Source: Planctomycetaceae bacterium
GTDB taxonomy: Bacteria > Planctomycetota > Planctomycetia > Pirellulales > Pirellulaceae
Direction of reading: 5' to 3'
DNA: 64,000 nt
Assembly: GCA_002709045.1 (NCBI GenBank)
Contig: PAPJ01000006.1
Coordinates: 21,995-85,994, forward strand
Shown here: positions 9,405 through 19,670 of the stretch, one piece after another
Layout of the letters: the number at the start of each line of letters is the position of its first letter
Position numbering within the stretch: position 1 is the stretch's first letter
The notes under the pieces: generated by a model
Told to the model about the DNA's origin: nothing
The model's input: only the letters and a program-made list of their open reading frames with translations
Databases searched by the model: none
Translations under genes and position numbers: made by a program

Positions 9405-12212
9405 ATGAAGACCGACGAAATTCGCGAAAAGTATCTAAGTTTCTATGAAACCAAAGGGCATACACGTTGTGAAAGTGACGTATTGGTTCCCACCTGGGAT
9501 CCTTCCGTTCTCTTTACTCCAGCCGGAATGAATCCCTTCAAGGATCACTTTCTCGGCAAAGTAAAACTTGATTTTACTCGTGCTACCAGCAGTCAGAAAT
9601 GCCTGAGAACCGGCGACATAGATAATGTGGGACGCACATCCTATCACCACACTTTCTTTGAAATGCTGGGGAACTTCAGTTTTGGCGACTATTTCAAGAA
9701 AGAAGCTATCAGTTGGGCCTGGGAATTTCTTACCGATTCCAATTGGCTGGCTCTGGATCCTGCCCGATTAAACGTCACGATTTATCTGGACGATGAAGAA
9801 GCTGCCAGTATCTGGCACGATGAGATCGGTTTACCAACCAGTCGAATCACTCGCCTAGGCGAAGACGATAACTTTTGGCCCGCCGGGGCACCTTCCGGAG
9901 GACCTGACGGAGTCTGTGGACCCTGCTCCGAAATCTTCTATCTCGATCCAAAAGGTGAAGAGGTTGAAATTTGGAATCTGGTGTTTACTCAATTCAATCG
10001 AATCGGTGATCCACCGGACAACCTCCACCCGCTGCCAAGCAAGAATATTGATACCGGGATGGGACTCGAACGAATCGCTGCGGTTATGCAGGGGCAGGAT
10101 ACTAATTACCACATCGATATCCTGCTTCCGATCGTGGAGGCTGTTGGCGAAATTATTGGTGTGAACTACAATCCTGACGACGAAAATGGTCGACGCCTTC
10201 GTAGAATTTGTGATCACGTACGTGCCTGCACCTTTGCTGTTCATGAAAATGTCTATCCAGGACCGAATAAGGAAAAATACGTTATCCGCCGACTGCTCCG
10301 GCGAGCCGTACTTGACGGTCATCAAATGGGGATGCGTGAGCCGTTTCTTTATCAACTGGTGGCTGCTGTGACGGAACAAATGAAATCAGCTTACCCTGAT
10401 ATCTGTGAAACATCAGATCGTGTTGAAAGCGTTATTAAGCAGGAAGAAAATGCATTTCTGACAACTCTCGATGATGGTTTGGCACGCATCGATCTGGCCT
10501 TTGGTGAACTCAAATCATCCGGACAACAACAGGTTCCCGGTACCATAGCGGCTGATCTTTATCAAACTTTCGGAGTTCCTCCGGAACTTGTGGAATCTAT
10601 GGCCACAGACCTTGAACTGGGATTCGACTGGGATGGATTCAAACAGGCGATGGAACAGCATGGCCTGGAATCAGGAAAGACACAATTTGAACTGTTCAAA
10701 ACTGGTCCTATTGAAGGGCTCAAAGAAACACTCAAAGAAACCGAATTTAGAGGTTACGACGAAACTGAAACATCAGCAGAAATTAAAGGAATCATTGTCC
10801 AAATCGATCAAGGAGACGATATCCAGACTGAATGTCAGGATGCCGGAGATGCCAAATTGATCTTGGTAACAGACACCACTGCCTTTTATGGAGAGTCCGG
10901 CGGACAGGTTGGAGATTCCGGTACGATTGAGTCCGGTGATGCCTCCTTTGTCGTTGAAGACACTCAAAAAGATGGGGATCTGTTTCTGCACTACGGTTAT
11001 CTGGCTAGCGGAACACTTTCTCAAGGTCAGACAGTTCAGACTAAAATTAATACTATACGCCGTGATGGAATCTGTCGGGCTCACTCGGCAACGCATATTC
11101 TGCATCATGCTTTGCAAAACACGCTCGGTTCACATGCACAGCAACAGGGCTCAAAAGTGGATGAAGACTGGTTACGGTTCGACTTTACCAATATGGAACC
11201 GGTGGCTGATGAACAACTTCTTAGTATCGAATCACAGGTACAGGAATTAGTCACTTGCAAAAATCCCATTAAATGGGACACTCTGCCGCTGGCAGAGGCT
11301 CGAGCCGAGGGAGCGATGATGCTTTTCGGCGAGAAGTATCCAGATCCCGTGCGAATGGTCTCCATAGGAGAATTCTCTAAGGAATTGTGTGGTGGTACTC
11401 ATCTAAACACTACAACAGAGGTTGGTGACTTCCAAATTATATCCGAGGAAGGGGTCGCTGCCGGAACACGGCGAATTATCGCACTAACAGGTGCCAAAGC
11501 AGCAGAATACATTACCGAAATTGAAAATTTATTTATACAGTCCGCTGAAAAACTATCTATATCCAACGGTGATCTAAACGGAGCCATTGAAGCATTAAGA
11601 GGAAATATTAGGGAATTAAAGAAACATCTCTCCAGTGGAAGCACCCACGCAAAGGTTCCCACGGAAACAACAAAAAGCAATGTAACAACGCTGACTTATG
11701 TGGAACAACGTACTCAGATTCGAGTGGCGGCACGGCAGTTAAATGTTTCCAGCGGAGACCTGTTAGAACGCATTGATGCACTTTTAACCGAGCAAGACAA
11801 GCTTGTCGAACAGCTCGAACAATTAAAATCGGCCGATTCCGTTTCAGCAGATTCACTGTTGGAAAATGCTCTCAATATTCAGGGAGCGACCATTGTGGTT
11901 GCGGAGGCTCAGGGTGCAAATCCGGGATTAATGCGACAACTTATTGACCAAATTCGTAAAAAGGTCGAACCATCAGCTGTATTGTTGCTGACGGCTCAGG
12001 GCGAAGACAAAGTTGTACTTGTGGCCGGGATCAGTCATGCACTTGTGGAGCAAGGAGCCAATGCTGGCAATTGGGTTCGCGAAGTCGCCCCTGTTGTTGG
12101 CGGTGGCGGTGGCGGAAAACCGGATATGGCTCAGGCCGGTGGTAAAGATGCCAGCCAGATTCCCACTGCCATCGAAAAAGCGGTGGCGGTGATTACTGAA
12201 ATGCTCTCCTGA
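9405..12212 (+). CDS. alaS: alanyl-tRNA synthetase
   Basis: Charges tRNA-Ala with alanine and hydrolyses mischarged Ser/Gly-tRNA-Ala. It has 935 residues, slightly longer than the usual 875. Visible are the class II motifs (TRATSSQKCLRTGDIDNVG, YHHTFFEMLGNFSFGDYFK, DTGMGLERIAAVMQG), the editing domain with HILHH at about 564-568 and the zinc-binding CGGTH near 662, and a C-terminal DHHA1-like domain with VVGGGGGGKPDMAQAGG. The ATG at 9405 gives the standard N-terminus MKTDEIREKYLSFYETKGHT. It is followed by a strong terminator shared with convergent tpx. Confidence 0.98.
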   Translation: MKTDEIREKYLSFYETKGHTRCESDVLVPTWDPSVLFTPAGMNPFKDHFLGKVKLDFTRATSSQKCLRTGDIDNVGRTSYHHTFFEMLGNFSFGDYFKKEAISWAWEFLTDSNWLALDPARLNVTIYLDDEEAASIWHDEIGLPTSRITRLGEDDNFWPAGAPSGGPDGVCGPCSEIFYLDPKGEEVEIWNLVFTQFNRIGDPPDNLHPLPSKNIDTGMGLERIAAVMQGQDTNYHIDILLPIVEAVGEIIGVNYNPDDENGRRLRRICDHVRACTFAVHENVYPGPNKEKYVIRRLLRRAVLDGHQMGMREPFLYQLVAAVTEQMKSAYPDICETSDRVESVIKQEENAFLTTLDDGLARIDLAFGELKSSGQQQVPGTIAADLYQTFGVPPELVESMATDLELGFDWDGFKQAMEQHGLESGKTQFELFKTGPIEGLKETLKETEFRGYDETETSAEIKGIIVQIDQGDDIQTECQDAGDAKLILVTDTTAFYGESGGQVGDSGTIESGDASFVVEDTQKDGDLFLHYGYLASGTLSQGQTVQTKINTIRRDGICRAHSATHILHHALQNTLGSHAQQQGSKVDEDWLRFDFTNMEPVADEQLLSIESQVQELVTCKNPIKWDTLPLAEARAEGAMMLFGEKYPDPVRMVSIGEFSKELCGGTHLNTTTEVGDFQIISEEGVAAGTRRIIALTGAKAAEYITEIENLFIQSAEKLSISNGDLNGAIEALRGNIRELKKHLSSGSTHAKVPTETTKSNVTTLTYVEQRTQIRVAARQLNVSSGDLLERIDALLTEQDKLVEQLEQLKSADSVSADSLLENALNIQGATIVVAEAQGANPGLMRQLIDQIRKKVEPSAVLLLTAQGEDKVVLVAGISHALVEQGANAGNWVREVAPVVGGGGGGKPDMAQAGGKDASQIPTAIEKAVAVITEMLS

Positions 12213-12237
12213 AAATTGCTCTCCATCACGATTACAT

Positions 12238-12276
12238 AAAAATACGCAGCGAACCAAAGACCGCTGCGTATTTTTT
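12238..12276 (+). terminator. Rho-independent terminator after alaS, probably bidirectional
   Basis: Stem AATACGCAGCG (from 12241) with CGCTGCGTATT, a 10-base loop, a T run at 12271-12276 on the plus strand and an A run on the other side. It lies between the convergent alaS and tpx genes, so it can serve both. Confidence 0.88.
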
Positions 12277-12313
12277 ATTTTCAATCTGATAAATCGATTT
12301 TTCGCTGAATCCG

Positions 12314-12832
12314 TTAGAGAAGTCCTTTAAGAGATTCCAAAGCTGCATCGTAATTTGGCTCTTCTGTAGCTTCACCAACGACTTCAGCATACTGAACAAC
12401 ACCTTCTGCATCGATCACAAAAGCACCACGAGCCAAAAGCTTCAGTTCTTCAATCAGCATTCCCCAGTTATTTCCGAAGGAACGATCTTGATAATCACTT
12501 ACGACATGAAGATTTTCAACACCTTCTGCTCCACACCAACGATTCTGAGCGAATGGCAGGTCAAGTGAAATCGTGACTGCATTCACAGCATCACCTAGAG
12601 CAGCAACTTCTTCATTGAATCTTTTGGTCTGAGTTTGGCAGACGCCCGTATCAATCGATGGAATAACACTAATCAGACTTGGCTTACCTTTTAAGCATTC
12701 GTTACTCAGGGTCTGGAAACCATCTTTGAAGTAATGCGCAGTAAAGGCTGGAGCAGACTGTCCAACAGCAACAGCTTCGCCGGCCAGTGTCATAGAATTG
12801 CCTTTGAAAGTAATGGCGCCGCTTCGTGACAT
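12314..12832 (-). CDS. tpx: thiol peroxidase (atypical 2-Cys peroxiredoxin)
   Basis: Reduces hydrogen peroxide and organic peroxides using thioredoxin. It has 172 residues. The peroxidatic cysteine is at about residue 65 in SIDTGVCQTQTKRF, and the resolving cysteine at about 100 in FAQNRWCGAEG, the Tpx arrangement. The conserved GLLARGAFVID-type strand appears as KLLARGAFVIDAEG. No signal peptide, so cytoplasmic. It shares the terminator region with alaS. Confidence 0.96.
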   Translation of the reverse strand: MSRSGAITFKGNSMTLAGEAVAVGQSAPAFTAHYFKDGFQTLSNECLKGKPSLISVIPSIDTGVCQTQTKRFNEEVAALGDAVNAVTISLDLPFAQNRWCGAEGVENLHVVSDYQDRSFGNNWGMLIEELKLLARGAFVIDAEGVVQYAEVVGEATEEPNYDAALESLKGLL

Positions 12833-13054
12833 GATAATAAATCCTCGTATTTAAAATACTGATGAGTTAAGAGATTGTTTACTTTCCCGTAGTATACGCT
12901 GGTTGAGCGAGAAGCAGTAGTAGAGGATAACGATTGCCAAAGAATGCGGCAAACAGAATGACGCACTGACTAAAAATAGATAAGCCACTATTGCGAAACG
13001 CTAATCGAATGTAATGGGGATAGGTGAGTACCAAAATCTGCTGCGAGGAAAAAA

Positions 13055-14215
13055 CTAGCTGTTCTCCTGTTTTTCTTCTGCAGTCGGTTCAATCGGTTCA
13101 GCGACTTCTTCATCCAGTCCCATACCTCCGGCAGCAAGGATCAGTGGGCGAAGTTCAGCAGCCACATCTTTGTTATCAGTAAGGAATGCTCGTGACTTCT
13201 CCTTACCCTGTCCAAGATAAACATCACCGTATTTGAACCAGGAGCCACTGCGAGTCAGCACCCCATGCTTCACTCCTAAATCAAGCAGGTCACCTTCGTA
13301 ACTGATACCATGCGTATGCATCATGTCAAATTCAGCAATACGAAACGGAGGTGCAACTTTATTTTTTACGATCTTAGCGCGAACACGCTGACCAATCACC
13401 TGATCGCCATCTTTAAGCTGAGCAATACGTCGTACATCGATGCGACAGGAACTGTAAAACTTCAGAGCTCGTCCTCCCGGAGTGGTTTCGGGACTTCCAA
13501 ACATAACCCCGATCTTCTCCCGAATCTGGTTAATAAAGATCACCACCGTCTTACTCTTGGCAATCGCTCCGGTTAATTTTCGCATCGCCTGGCTCATCAA
13601 ACGAGCTTGTAGGCCGACATGACTATCACCAATCTCACCTTCAAGTTCTTTGCGCGGAACCAAAGCGGCCACCGAATCCACGATAATCACATCCACAGCG
13701 TTGGACTTTACCAACATCTCTGTAATCTGCATCGCCTCTTCACCGTTATTCGGCTGGCTTACCAATAGGGTGTCTAATTCCACTCCAAGCTTTTTACCCC
13801 AACTCGGATCAAAAGCATGTTCAGCATCAATAATCGCTGCAATTCCATCGGCTTTTTGAGCTTCTGCTGCAATATGTAACGCCAATGTTGTTTTACCACT
13901 AGATTCCGGGCCATAGATTTCAATAATTCGGCCACGCGGAGCACCCTGACCTCCTAAGGCCATATCTAGCGAAAGGCTTCCGGTGTTAATCCCTTCTATC
14001 TTATGTCGCTGTTCCTTCCCAAGCGGCATAATAGAACCTTCACCAAATTGTTTTTCAATTTGCTGAAGTGTTGTTTTCAAATGAGCGTTGCCCGCCATCA
14101 ATGCATCTGCTTTTTCCGCCGAGGCTGACTTTTTAGCTTTAGTGCTCTTTGACTTTGCTGTCGTTGCTTTCTTCTTTGCCATATTCTTTGTCGATTCCTT
14201 CTTTACAGCAACCAT
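13055..14215 (-). CDS. recA: recombinase A
   Basis: ATP-dependent strand exchange and SOS co-protease. It has 386 residues with a basic, Lys/Ala/Ser-rich N-terminal extension of about 40 residues. Walker A is GPESSGKT at 102-109. Other landmarks are [31 protein letters not shown] and the L2-region [30 protein letters not shown]. The start at 14215 is supported by AAAGGAGTG seven bases upstream; an internal ATG 12 codons in (MAKKK) is possible but has no such site. It ends in an acidic C-terminal tail typical of RecA. Confidence 0.98.
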   Translation of the reverse strand: MVAVKKESTKNMAKKKATTAKSKSTKAKKSASAEKADALMAGNAHLKTTLQQIEKQFGEGSIMPLGKEQRHKIEGINTGSLSLDMALGGQGAPRGRIIEIYGPESSGKTTLALHIAAEAQKADGIAAIIDAEHAFDPSWGKKLGVELDTLLVSQPNNGEEAMQITEMLVKSNAVDVIIVDSVAALVPRKELEGEIGDSHVGLQARLMSQAMRKLTGAIAKSKTVVIFINQIREKIGVMFGSPETTPGGRALKFYSSCRIDVRRIAQLKDGDQVIGQRVRAKIVKNKVAPPFRIAEFDMMHTHGISYEGDLLDLGVKHGVLTRSGSWFKYGDVYLGQGKEKSRAFLTDNKDVAAELRPLILAAGGMGLDEEVAEPIEPTAEEKQENS

Positions 14216-14722
14216 TACTGCACTCCTTTATCGATAACTAGCTATTGTGTTTCAACTGCAATCAAGTATTTTTCCGACAGTCTGGTGACAAATCACCTCA
14301 ACAGGTCTTACATGCCGACACAGTGTACAAAATGACATCTAGTGAACACTTATACACTATATCGGCACTGCCATGCAACAACAAGAGTCTTTTAAGACTC
14401 AAGTATTGCCTTTTTCCCTACCTGCTTCCAAATGAACATGACACTTATCAAAAGTAACATTTGATTGCCCCCTTGTAAGAAGAATGGTCGTGTCGAACAA
14501 ACCATTGCCCGACAACTGCCGTATCGCTGTCAAACTTAGTAACTCAAAGCTTTAACTGGGGGAACTTTGAATCACCTCTGCCGGCGACACAGTAACTATC
14601 GCTAACGGTCGTGACACATCTGGTCACAGAGAGTGAAAAAAATAAAAAAACTGAAAATAGTCTTTTCCAGTTATTTTATCTACGCAGCAGCATGACTCGA
14701 TTAAACGGTCATTGCTTATGCA
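14216..14722. other. intergenic region upstream of recA, no gene seen
   Basis: 507 bases between the divergent-facing recA start and the 3' end of the PQQ gene. It must hold the recA promoter. No gene or RNA family was recognised. A partial inverted repeat at 14340-14359 is listed separately. The stretch 14636-14665 is very A-rich. Confidence 0.5.
14340..14359 (-). promoter_or_regulatory. imperfect inverted repeat upstream of recA, possible operator
   Basis: TAGTG-N10-CACTA, a 20-base imperfect palindrome about 125 bases upstream of the recA start codon. recA is usually under SOS control, so a repressor site is expected here. The sequence matches neither the Proteobacterial CTGT-N8-ACAG nor the Gram-positive LexA box, so this is only a candidate. 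Confidence 0.25.
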
Positions 14723-16213
14723 TTAAGGTTTTGATCCGTCGCGCAAATCATAGCAAGCGATACCACGTTTCAGGCGAACAAACATGAATCCATCTGAAAT
14801 AGCCGGAGTCGTGCATACTAACGGGCCATTATTAAACTCTTTACGAAGAATAACTGCTGCTTCTATTTGTCCTTCTGCCGTTTTTTCCAGGTCATCGATT
14901 CCAAGCAATTCTCTAAAATCTGATTCATTCGCCAAGATACCATCACGGTTTATCTTTGCCTGCATCAAAGGCTTGTACTTTACTGCAGCTTCGAATGCCA
15001 GAATTCCATCAAATGCATAGAAAACCTTTTGATCGGCAGCAATGAGTGACGTGTAACGAGGACGATTCAGATCCAACATAGTTTGCCATTTCTGTTTTCC
15101 GGTAGCCAATTCAACACAGGCTAAACGCCGATCTCCCTGCACAAAAACCAGATCATCCACCGCCACGGGCGTCGATCCTGAATCGGCTGCACCATTAAAT
15201 CGCCACAATTCATCCGGAGTTGTCTGATTCAGTTCGTAACAAACCAACCCTGACTTTCGACTCTGTCCGTAAAGAAGTAATTTATCTCGGCTGATAATCG
15301 GTGTGGCATTGCCGGCACCGGACTCCACTTCCCAAACCAATGTGCCTGCCTTGACATCCAGACAAACCGTCAAACCTCCGGCAACATTACATATCACACG
15401 CGCACCAACATCGGATTTCCAGATTACAGGACTGCAGTGAATATTCTTACGAGCCTCAACTTCATATTCCCAAACAATCTCACCTGACTTCGTATCCAAT
15501 GCAAACAACCCGTCGCAAAGAACAATCGCTAAACCCTGCTCGACCGCAAAAGACGACTGCAAATATTGATCTCGGAAATCACCGGGAATCTTAGTCGTCC
15601 ACAGTGTGTCTCCGGTTTCCACATCCACAGCCCGCGCTGTTCTGCCGGCACTTAAGACAAACAGTTTTCCGTTCACCACCGTCGGCGATCCGGACTGAGC
15701 GAATCTCGTGTACACGCTTGAATACTGATTCACCCATTTCAGTTTTCCATTACGGCGATCAAGACAATAAATAAACTCGTCAAACCTAAACCCTTTAGCT
15801 CGCGTTTCCTGTTCATTACGTCGGTTTACTTCATACTCCTCATATTCCTCGTCAGTCATCCCAACGCGTTTCTCCGGGGGCAAATAGGGGAATTTGAGAG
15901 GCGGCAATTTTTTGACCTCGGTTAAGGCTTTCTTTTTATGCGTATACAGATAAACCGAACCACCCCCCACTACAGGACTGGACCAGCCGCTGGCTGCAGC
16001 CGCCGGTAAATCATCTTCGCTGACATACCAGACAGGTTTGATCCCTTTACCGGGCAAAGCATTCATCAATGCCGGGCTCTGCCGATCCACCCCCGATCGC
16101 TCTTGACCACGCCATTGATTCCAATCGGCCGCAACGGCCGATAAGCAATTTAAGACCGCCAGAAGTATCAAAGTTGTTTGAATTGCATTGCGTTTAAGTG
16201 ATGTTAACAGCAT
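14723..16213 (-). CDS. secreted PQQ-like beta-propeller repeat protein
   Basis: 496 residues with a Sec signal peptide (KRNAIQTTLILLAVLNCLSAVAA, cleavage about residue 29). The mature protein opens with DWNQWRGQERSGVD, the WRG start typical of planctomycete PQQ-propeller proteins. Repeats carry the GxxxW pattern: NGKLKWVNQYSS, TGDTLWTTKIPG, SGEIVWEYEVEA, AGTLVWEVESGAG, TGKQKWQTMLDL. Likely an exported or periplasmic eight-bladed propeller; the substrate is unknown. PQQ binding itself is not shown, since many members are structural only. Confidence 0.85.
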   Translation of the reverse strand: MLLTSLKRNAIQTTLILLAVLNCLSAVAADWNQWRGQERSGVDRQSPALMNALPGKGIKPVWYVSEDDLPAAAASGWSSPVVGGGSVYLYTHKKKALTEVKKLPPLKFPYLPPEKRVGMTDEEYEEYEVNRRNEQETRAKGFRFDEFIYCLDRRNGKLKWVNQYSSVYTRFAQSGSPTVVNGKLFVLSAGRTARAVDVETGDTLWTTKIPGDFRDQYLQSSFAVEQGLAIVLCDGLFALDTKSGEIVWEYEVEARKNIHCSPVIWKSDVGARVICNVAGGLTVCLDVKAGTLVWEVESGAGNATPIISRDKLLLYGQSRKSGLVCYELNQTTPDELWRFNGAADSGSTPVAVDDLVFVQGDRRLACVELATGKQKWQTMLDLNRPRYTSLIAADQKVFYAFDGILAFEAAVKYKPLMQAKINRDGILANESDFRELLGIDDLEKTAEGQIEAAVILRKEFNNGPLVCTTPAISDGFMFVRLKRGIACYDLRDGSKP

Positions 16214-16308
16214 TCTGTTGCGTCCTACCTGGTAGTGATAATTCGTGTCTAAGAATATAATGCGACGATTACTTCAATCTAGTTTCATTATGAATCGAAG
16301 GAGCAGCT

Positions 16309-17214
16309 ATGTCACTGCTTGTTGTTGGCTCGATTGCTTTTGACAGCGTCGAAACTCCTACAGACCGACGCGATAACGTAATCGGCGGCTCAGCCACATA
16401 CTTTTCCTATGCCGCTAGTTACTTTACGCCTGTAAAACTCGTGGGCGTTGTCGGAGACGACTGGCCGGACGGCCACACGGCACTTCTCGAGTCACGCAAT
16501 ATTAACACAGAGGGTCTTGAAGTAAAGGAAGGTGAAAAGACCTTTTCCTGGAAAGGTAAATATCTTCCCAATATGAACGACCGGGAAACACTGGAAGTTA
16601 ATCTCAACGTATTTGAAACATTTAGTCCTGTGCTGCCCGAGAGCTATAAAGACACGCCGTTTGTCTTCCTTGCCAATGGTGCCCCAAACATACAATTACA
16701 AGTACTCGATCAGATAAACAATCCCACGCTTGTTGTTGCTGACACGATGGACCTGTGGATTAACATTCAAAAAGACGAATTGCTTGAACTCATCAAACGA
16801 ATTGACGGACTGGTACTCAACGACAGCGAGGCTAAGCTACTGACCGGTGAAGAAAACCTCGTCAAAGCCGGGCAGGCGGTACTTGCACTGGGAGCCGGGT
16901 TCTGTGTGCTCAAAAAAGGTGAACACGGAGCAATGTATTTCGGCAAAGATGGATGCTATGTGCTACCTGCCTTCCCAACGGAGCAGGTTTTAGACCCTAC
17001 CGGAGCCGGCGATAGTTTTGCCGGCGGCATGATGGGCTATCTGGCCAGTCAAAATACAACAGCGCCGGCGGACATTAAACGAGCTTTGGTATACGGTACG
17101 ATCGTTGCCAGCTTCAACGTTGAAGATTTCAGCCTTGAGCGAATGAAGCAGATAGAACGCGAAGCATTGGATCAGCGTTTCGCACAATACCAACAAATGC
17201 TGGCCATCAGTTAG
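16309..17214 (+). CDS. PfkB-family sugar/nucleoside kinase
   Basis: 301 residues. The ribokinase fold is shown by the N-terminal LLVVGSIAFDSVETP, the GG motif NVIGGSATYFSYAASYF, and the C-terminal signature LDPTGAGDSFAGGMMGYLA with the catalytic Asp. ATP-dependent phosphorylation of a sugar or nucleoside is expected; the closest class by feel is the adenosine-kinase-like cytosolic group, but the substrate cannot be named. A good ribosome-binding site (GAAGGAG) lies eight bases before the ATG. thpR follows 24 bp downstream on the same strand. Confidence 0.9.
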   Translation: MSLLVVGSIAFDSVETPTDRRDNVIGGSATYFSYAASYFTPVKLVGVVGDDWPDGHTALLESRNINTEGLEVKEGEKTFSWKGKYLPNMNDRETLEVNLNVFETFSPVLPESYKDTPFVFLANGAPNIQLQVLDQINNPTLVVADTMDLWINIQKDELLELIKRIDGLVLNDSEAKLLTGEENLVKAGQAVLALGAGFCVLKKGEHGAMYFGKDGCYVLPAFPTEQVLDPTGAGDSFAGGMMGYLASQNTTAPADIKRALVYGTIVASFNVEDFSLERMKQIEREALDQRFAQYQQMLAIS

Positions 17215-17238
17215 TCTACCCCCAATAAGAATCACCTT

Positions 17239-17805
17239 GTGAAACCACTCCGCACGTTCATCGCCGTTAATGTCTCTCAGGAAACCTGCCGTGTAGCCGG
17301 TCGCCTTTTAAAAAAACTGGCGGCGATTGATGATGGTGTCAGAACGGTAAAAAACGATAATCTTCATATTACGCTGAAGTTTCTCGGTGAAGTACTTGTC
17401 GAAGAAACGCCTGCTATCTGTGCTGCCGTGGAAAGAGCTTGCGAATCTATTGACGACTTTGAAATCACCTGCGGAGGTCTGGGAGCGTTCCCGCATCAGG
17501 AGCGTCCTCGCACACTATGGATGGGCGTTGAACAGGGTCTGGAGGAAATTCGCGAACTTCAGTCTGCGGTCGATCATTCCACGCAACAACTGGGTTACTC
17601 CGGCGAAAACCGCCTCTTCGTTCCTCATCTTACTCTGGGTCGGATGCGGAACTTTCAAGGTGACTATGAAAGGCTGCAGCAACTCTTCGACTTATATAGT
17701 CCCGGTCCCCTGACTACCACGCATATCACCGAAATCATCACATATGCCAGCTTCATGGAACGCGGAATGCCCAGTTACGAAGTGTTAGGCCGCTGTAAGC
17801 TGTAA
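17239..17805 (+). CDS. thpR: RNA 2',3'-cyclic phosphodiesterase
   Basis: 2H phosphoesterase, formerly called 2'-5' RNA ligase. It opens 2',3'-cyclic phosphate ends of RNA. Both HxTx motifs are present: HITL at residue 43 (NDNLHITLKFLGEV) and HLTL at about 130 (VPHLTLGRMR). It has 188 residues, the normal size. The start is GTG at 17239 and yields the typical MKPLRTFIAVNV N-terminus. It is probably co-transcribed with the preceding kinase. Confidence 0.93.
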   Translation: MKPLRTFIAVNVSQETCRVAGRLLKKLAAIDDGVRTVKNDNLHITLKFLGEVLVEETPAICAAVERACESIDDFEITCGGLGAFPHQERPRTLWMGVEQGLEEIRELQSAVDHSTQQLGYSGENRLFVPHLTLGRMRNFQGDYERLQQLFDLYSPGPLTTTHITEIITYASFMERGMPSYEVLGRCKL

Positions 17806-17830
17806 TTAGGCTCAGGACCAATCAGAAAAG

Positions 17831-19174
17831 CTAAGCTGCCCGCTGGCGTTCAGCGTGTTTTCTTTTCAGACGATTGAGTTTTTTTCGCATCGTCTTCAGT
17901 TGTTTGCGACTCATCTTGGTTAAATCATACTGCTCCCAAAATGCATCTTCATCAAACGGCTCGAGCTCAATCTTGTCGTCATGAGATGGAATGAAAAGAC
18001 CGTTCTCTTGGGAATCATCCGCAGGCGTTTCATAGACGGTCATAGGATTAGGTTGATGTGACGCTACAGGCTCAGAAGCATAAGCCGAGTAGATGATTTC
18101 CTCTTGTTGCTCTACAACTTCATTTTCGTCGTCCGCTTCATATTCAACTTCTTCGTAGACCACTTGCTGATCCTGTTGTTCCGGATAATCCAAATCGTCT
18201 AACTCATCGAGTTCCTCTTCTGCGTAATCGACGTACTGCTCTTCCGATTCTTCAAGTTCTTCTTCAAGCTCACCCCAGTCATCCCATTCGACGTCCTGCT
18301 CAACTACCGTTTGCTGCTGATCTTCAGCCTCCGTAAGCACGGCTGTTTGTTTCGCTACGGTAACCGTCTCCGTCACTACCGGCTCTTCGGCAACCATTCT
18401 GCCTCGCTGAGCTACCACATAAACACTGCGGGCGTTAAGCCACGTCATCAAACAAACGATCAGCGTCGCACTCATCAGCAATGAAGACTGAGCCACATCG
18501 GTCGTCAGATCCGACTCGCCAATCACACTTCCTAATCGTGAACAACCGGCAGCGATCAATACCATTACGGCCATCGATAACATCATCAGCATGCCCGGTC
18601 GTGACTTAAACTCAATCAGCAAGCGGACTGAAAAGTAAATCGATCCCAATAAGACCAACATCATCCACCAAACGGATGCTTCATTCCAGAGACCGGGAAG
18701 TTGAGCTGCTGGCACAGCAAGAATCTGATGTGCACCTGTGGCCGCATCAAAACTCAGCAACCCGCTGAAAACAACCAGATGCAGCCAAAGACGATATCTA
18801 CCTTTATAGTCATCTGCTTTATGTCGTCGTAACAAATAAACCAAGACTGCCCCCACACTTAGCAACAGCAACATCACACTCAGGCACCAACTGGCGATAT
18901 TTCCAGGACCTGTCGTATTAAACAACTGAACCGGAAATCCGGAATCCTCTAAATCTCGGGTATGAATAAATCCCTGCTGACAAACATAGATACTGATAAC
19001 GCCCATTAATAGCATGGCCAGATAGGCCCAAAGACTTTTAGGAATTAAATCTGTCAGACGTGGTTGATTCGCCAGCATGGCCTGTTCAAAGTACTCGCGT
19101 ACACCGTCCCGCTCAGACTGCTGTCCTGCAGGCTTAGGCAATTGATCGTTTGCTTTTTTAGCTTGATGTGCCAC
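17831..19174 (-). CDS. multi-pass membrane protein with acidic low-complexity tail
   Basis: 447 residues, unrecognised family. A hydrophilic N-terminus of about 45 residues is followed by seven or so hydrophobic segments between roughly 48 and 250 (for example SLWAYLAMLLMGVISIYVC, IASWCLSVMLLLLSVGAVLVYLL, WWMMLVLLGSIYFSVRLL). After that comes a long cytoplasmic tail (about 260-400) extremely rich in Glu, Asp and Gln. The last 20 residues are basic (RKQLKTMRKKLNRLKRKHAERQR). The tail may bind basic partners or metal ions, but no function can be assigned. Convergent with thpR. Confidence 0.78.
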   Translation of the reverse strand: MAHQAKKANDQLPKPAGQQSERDGVREYFEQAMLANQPRLTDLIPKSLWAYLAMLLMGVISIYVCQQGFIHTRDLEDSGFPVQLFNTTGPGNIASWCLSVMLLLLSVGAVLVYLLRRHKADDYKGRYRLWLHLVVFSGLLSFDAATGAHQILAVPAAQLPGLWNEASVWWMMLVLLGSIYFSVRLLIEFKSRPGMLMMLSMAVMVLIAAGCSRLGSVIGESDLTTDVAQSSLLMSATLIVCLMTWLNARSVYVVAQRGRMVAEEPVVTETVTVAKQTAVLTEAEDQQQTVVEQDVEWDDWGELEEELEESEEQYVDYAEEELDELDDLDYPEQQDQQVVYEEVEYEADDENEVVEQQEEIIYSAYASEPVASHQPNPMTVYETPADDSQENGLFIPSHDDKIELEPFDEDAFWEQYDLTKMSRKQLKTMRKKLNRLKRKHAERQRAA

Positions 19175-19670
19175 TCGTCAGACCCGTCCCTGAATCCGGT
19201 TGCATTCCTTCTTAATGCGCAGCAAGCTGCGCACGCCCATCTATATACTTCGGCAGGAAAACCACAAAAAGTAAAGCAAATCACCAGCAGTTCACTCAGA
19301 TGACGAACGCTATTTTCAGATCATACAAGTTCTCATCAGACCCCCAACAGTGGATTAAAGGGGACTTTTTCACGCCCCCTTAAACAAATAAGTCAGATCA
19401 AGGTAAAGGGAAGGTTATTCCGCCCGATCTGATTGACAAAAATACGCCTTACGAGCTCTTATTTTGAAGACAGCCTACTACTTAAAGATTCGTCACCCGC
19501 TATATGTAATTGCCAGAACCCGATTTTTGGGTTATCTTCGAGTATTAATACTGAAGACGGGTCACAACAAGAAAATCATTCAGGCTGTGAATTTACTCAC
19601 AATCTGAATACCGTCCCTTTTTTCGATTACAAATTTTTCTCGTTTCCTTTTTTAATCCAGAAAGAAAGAA
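19175..19670. other. intergenic region, no gene seen
   Basis: 496 bases between the divergent membrane-protein and superoxide-dismutase genes. It must contain both promoters. A short AAGGGG/CCCCTT hairpin lies near 19356-19382 without a terminator T run. No convincing ORF or RNA family was found. Confidence 0.5.
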
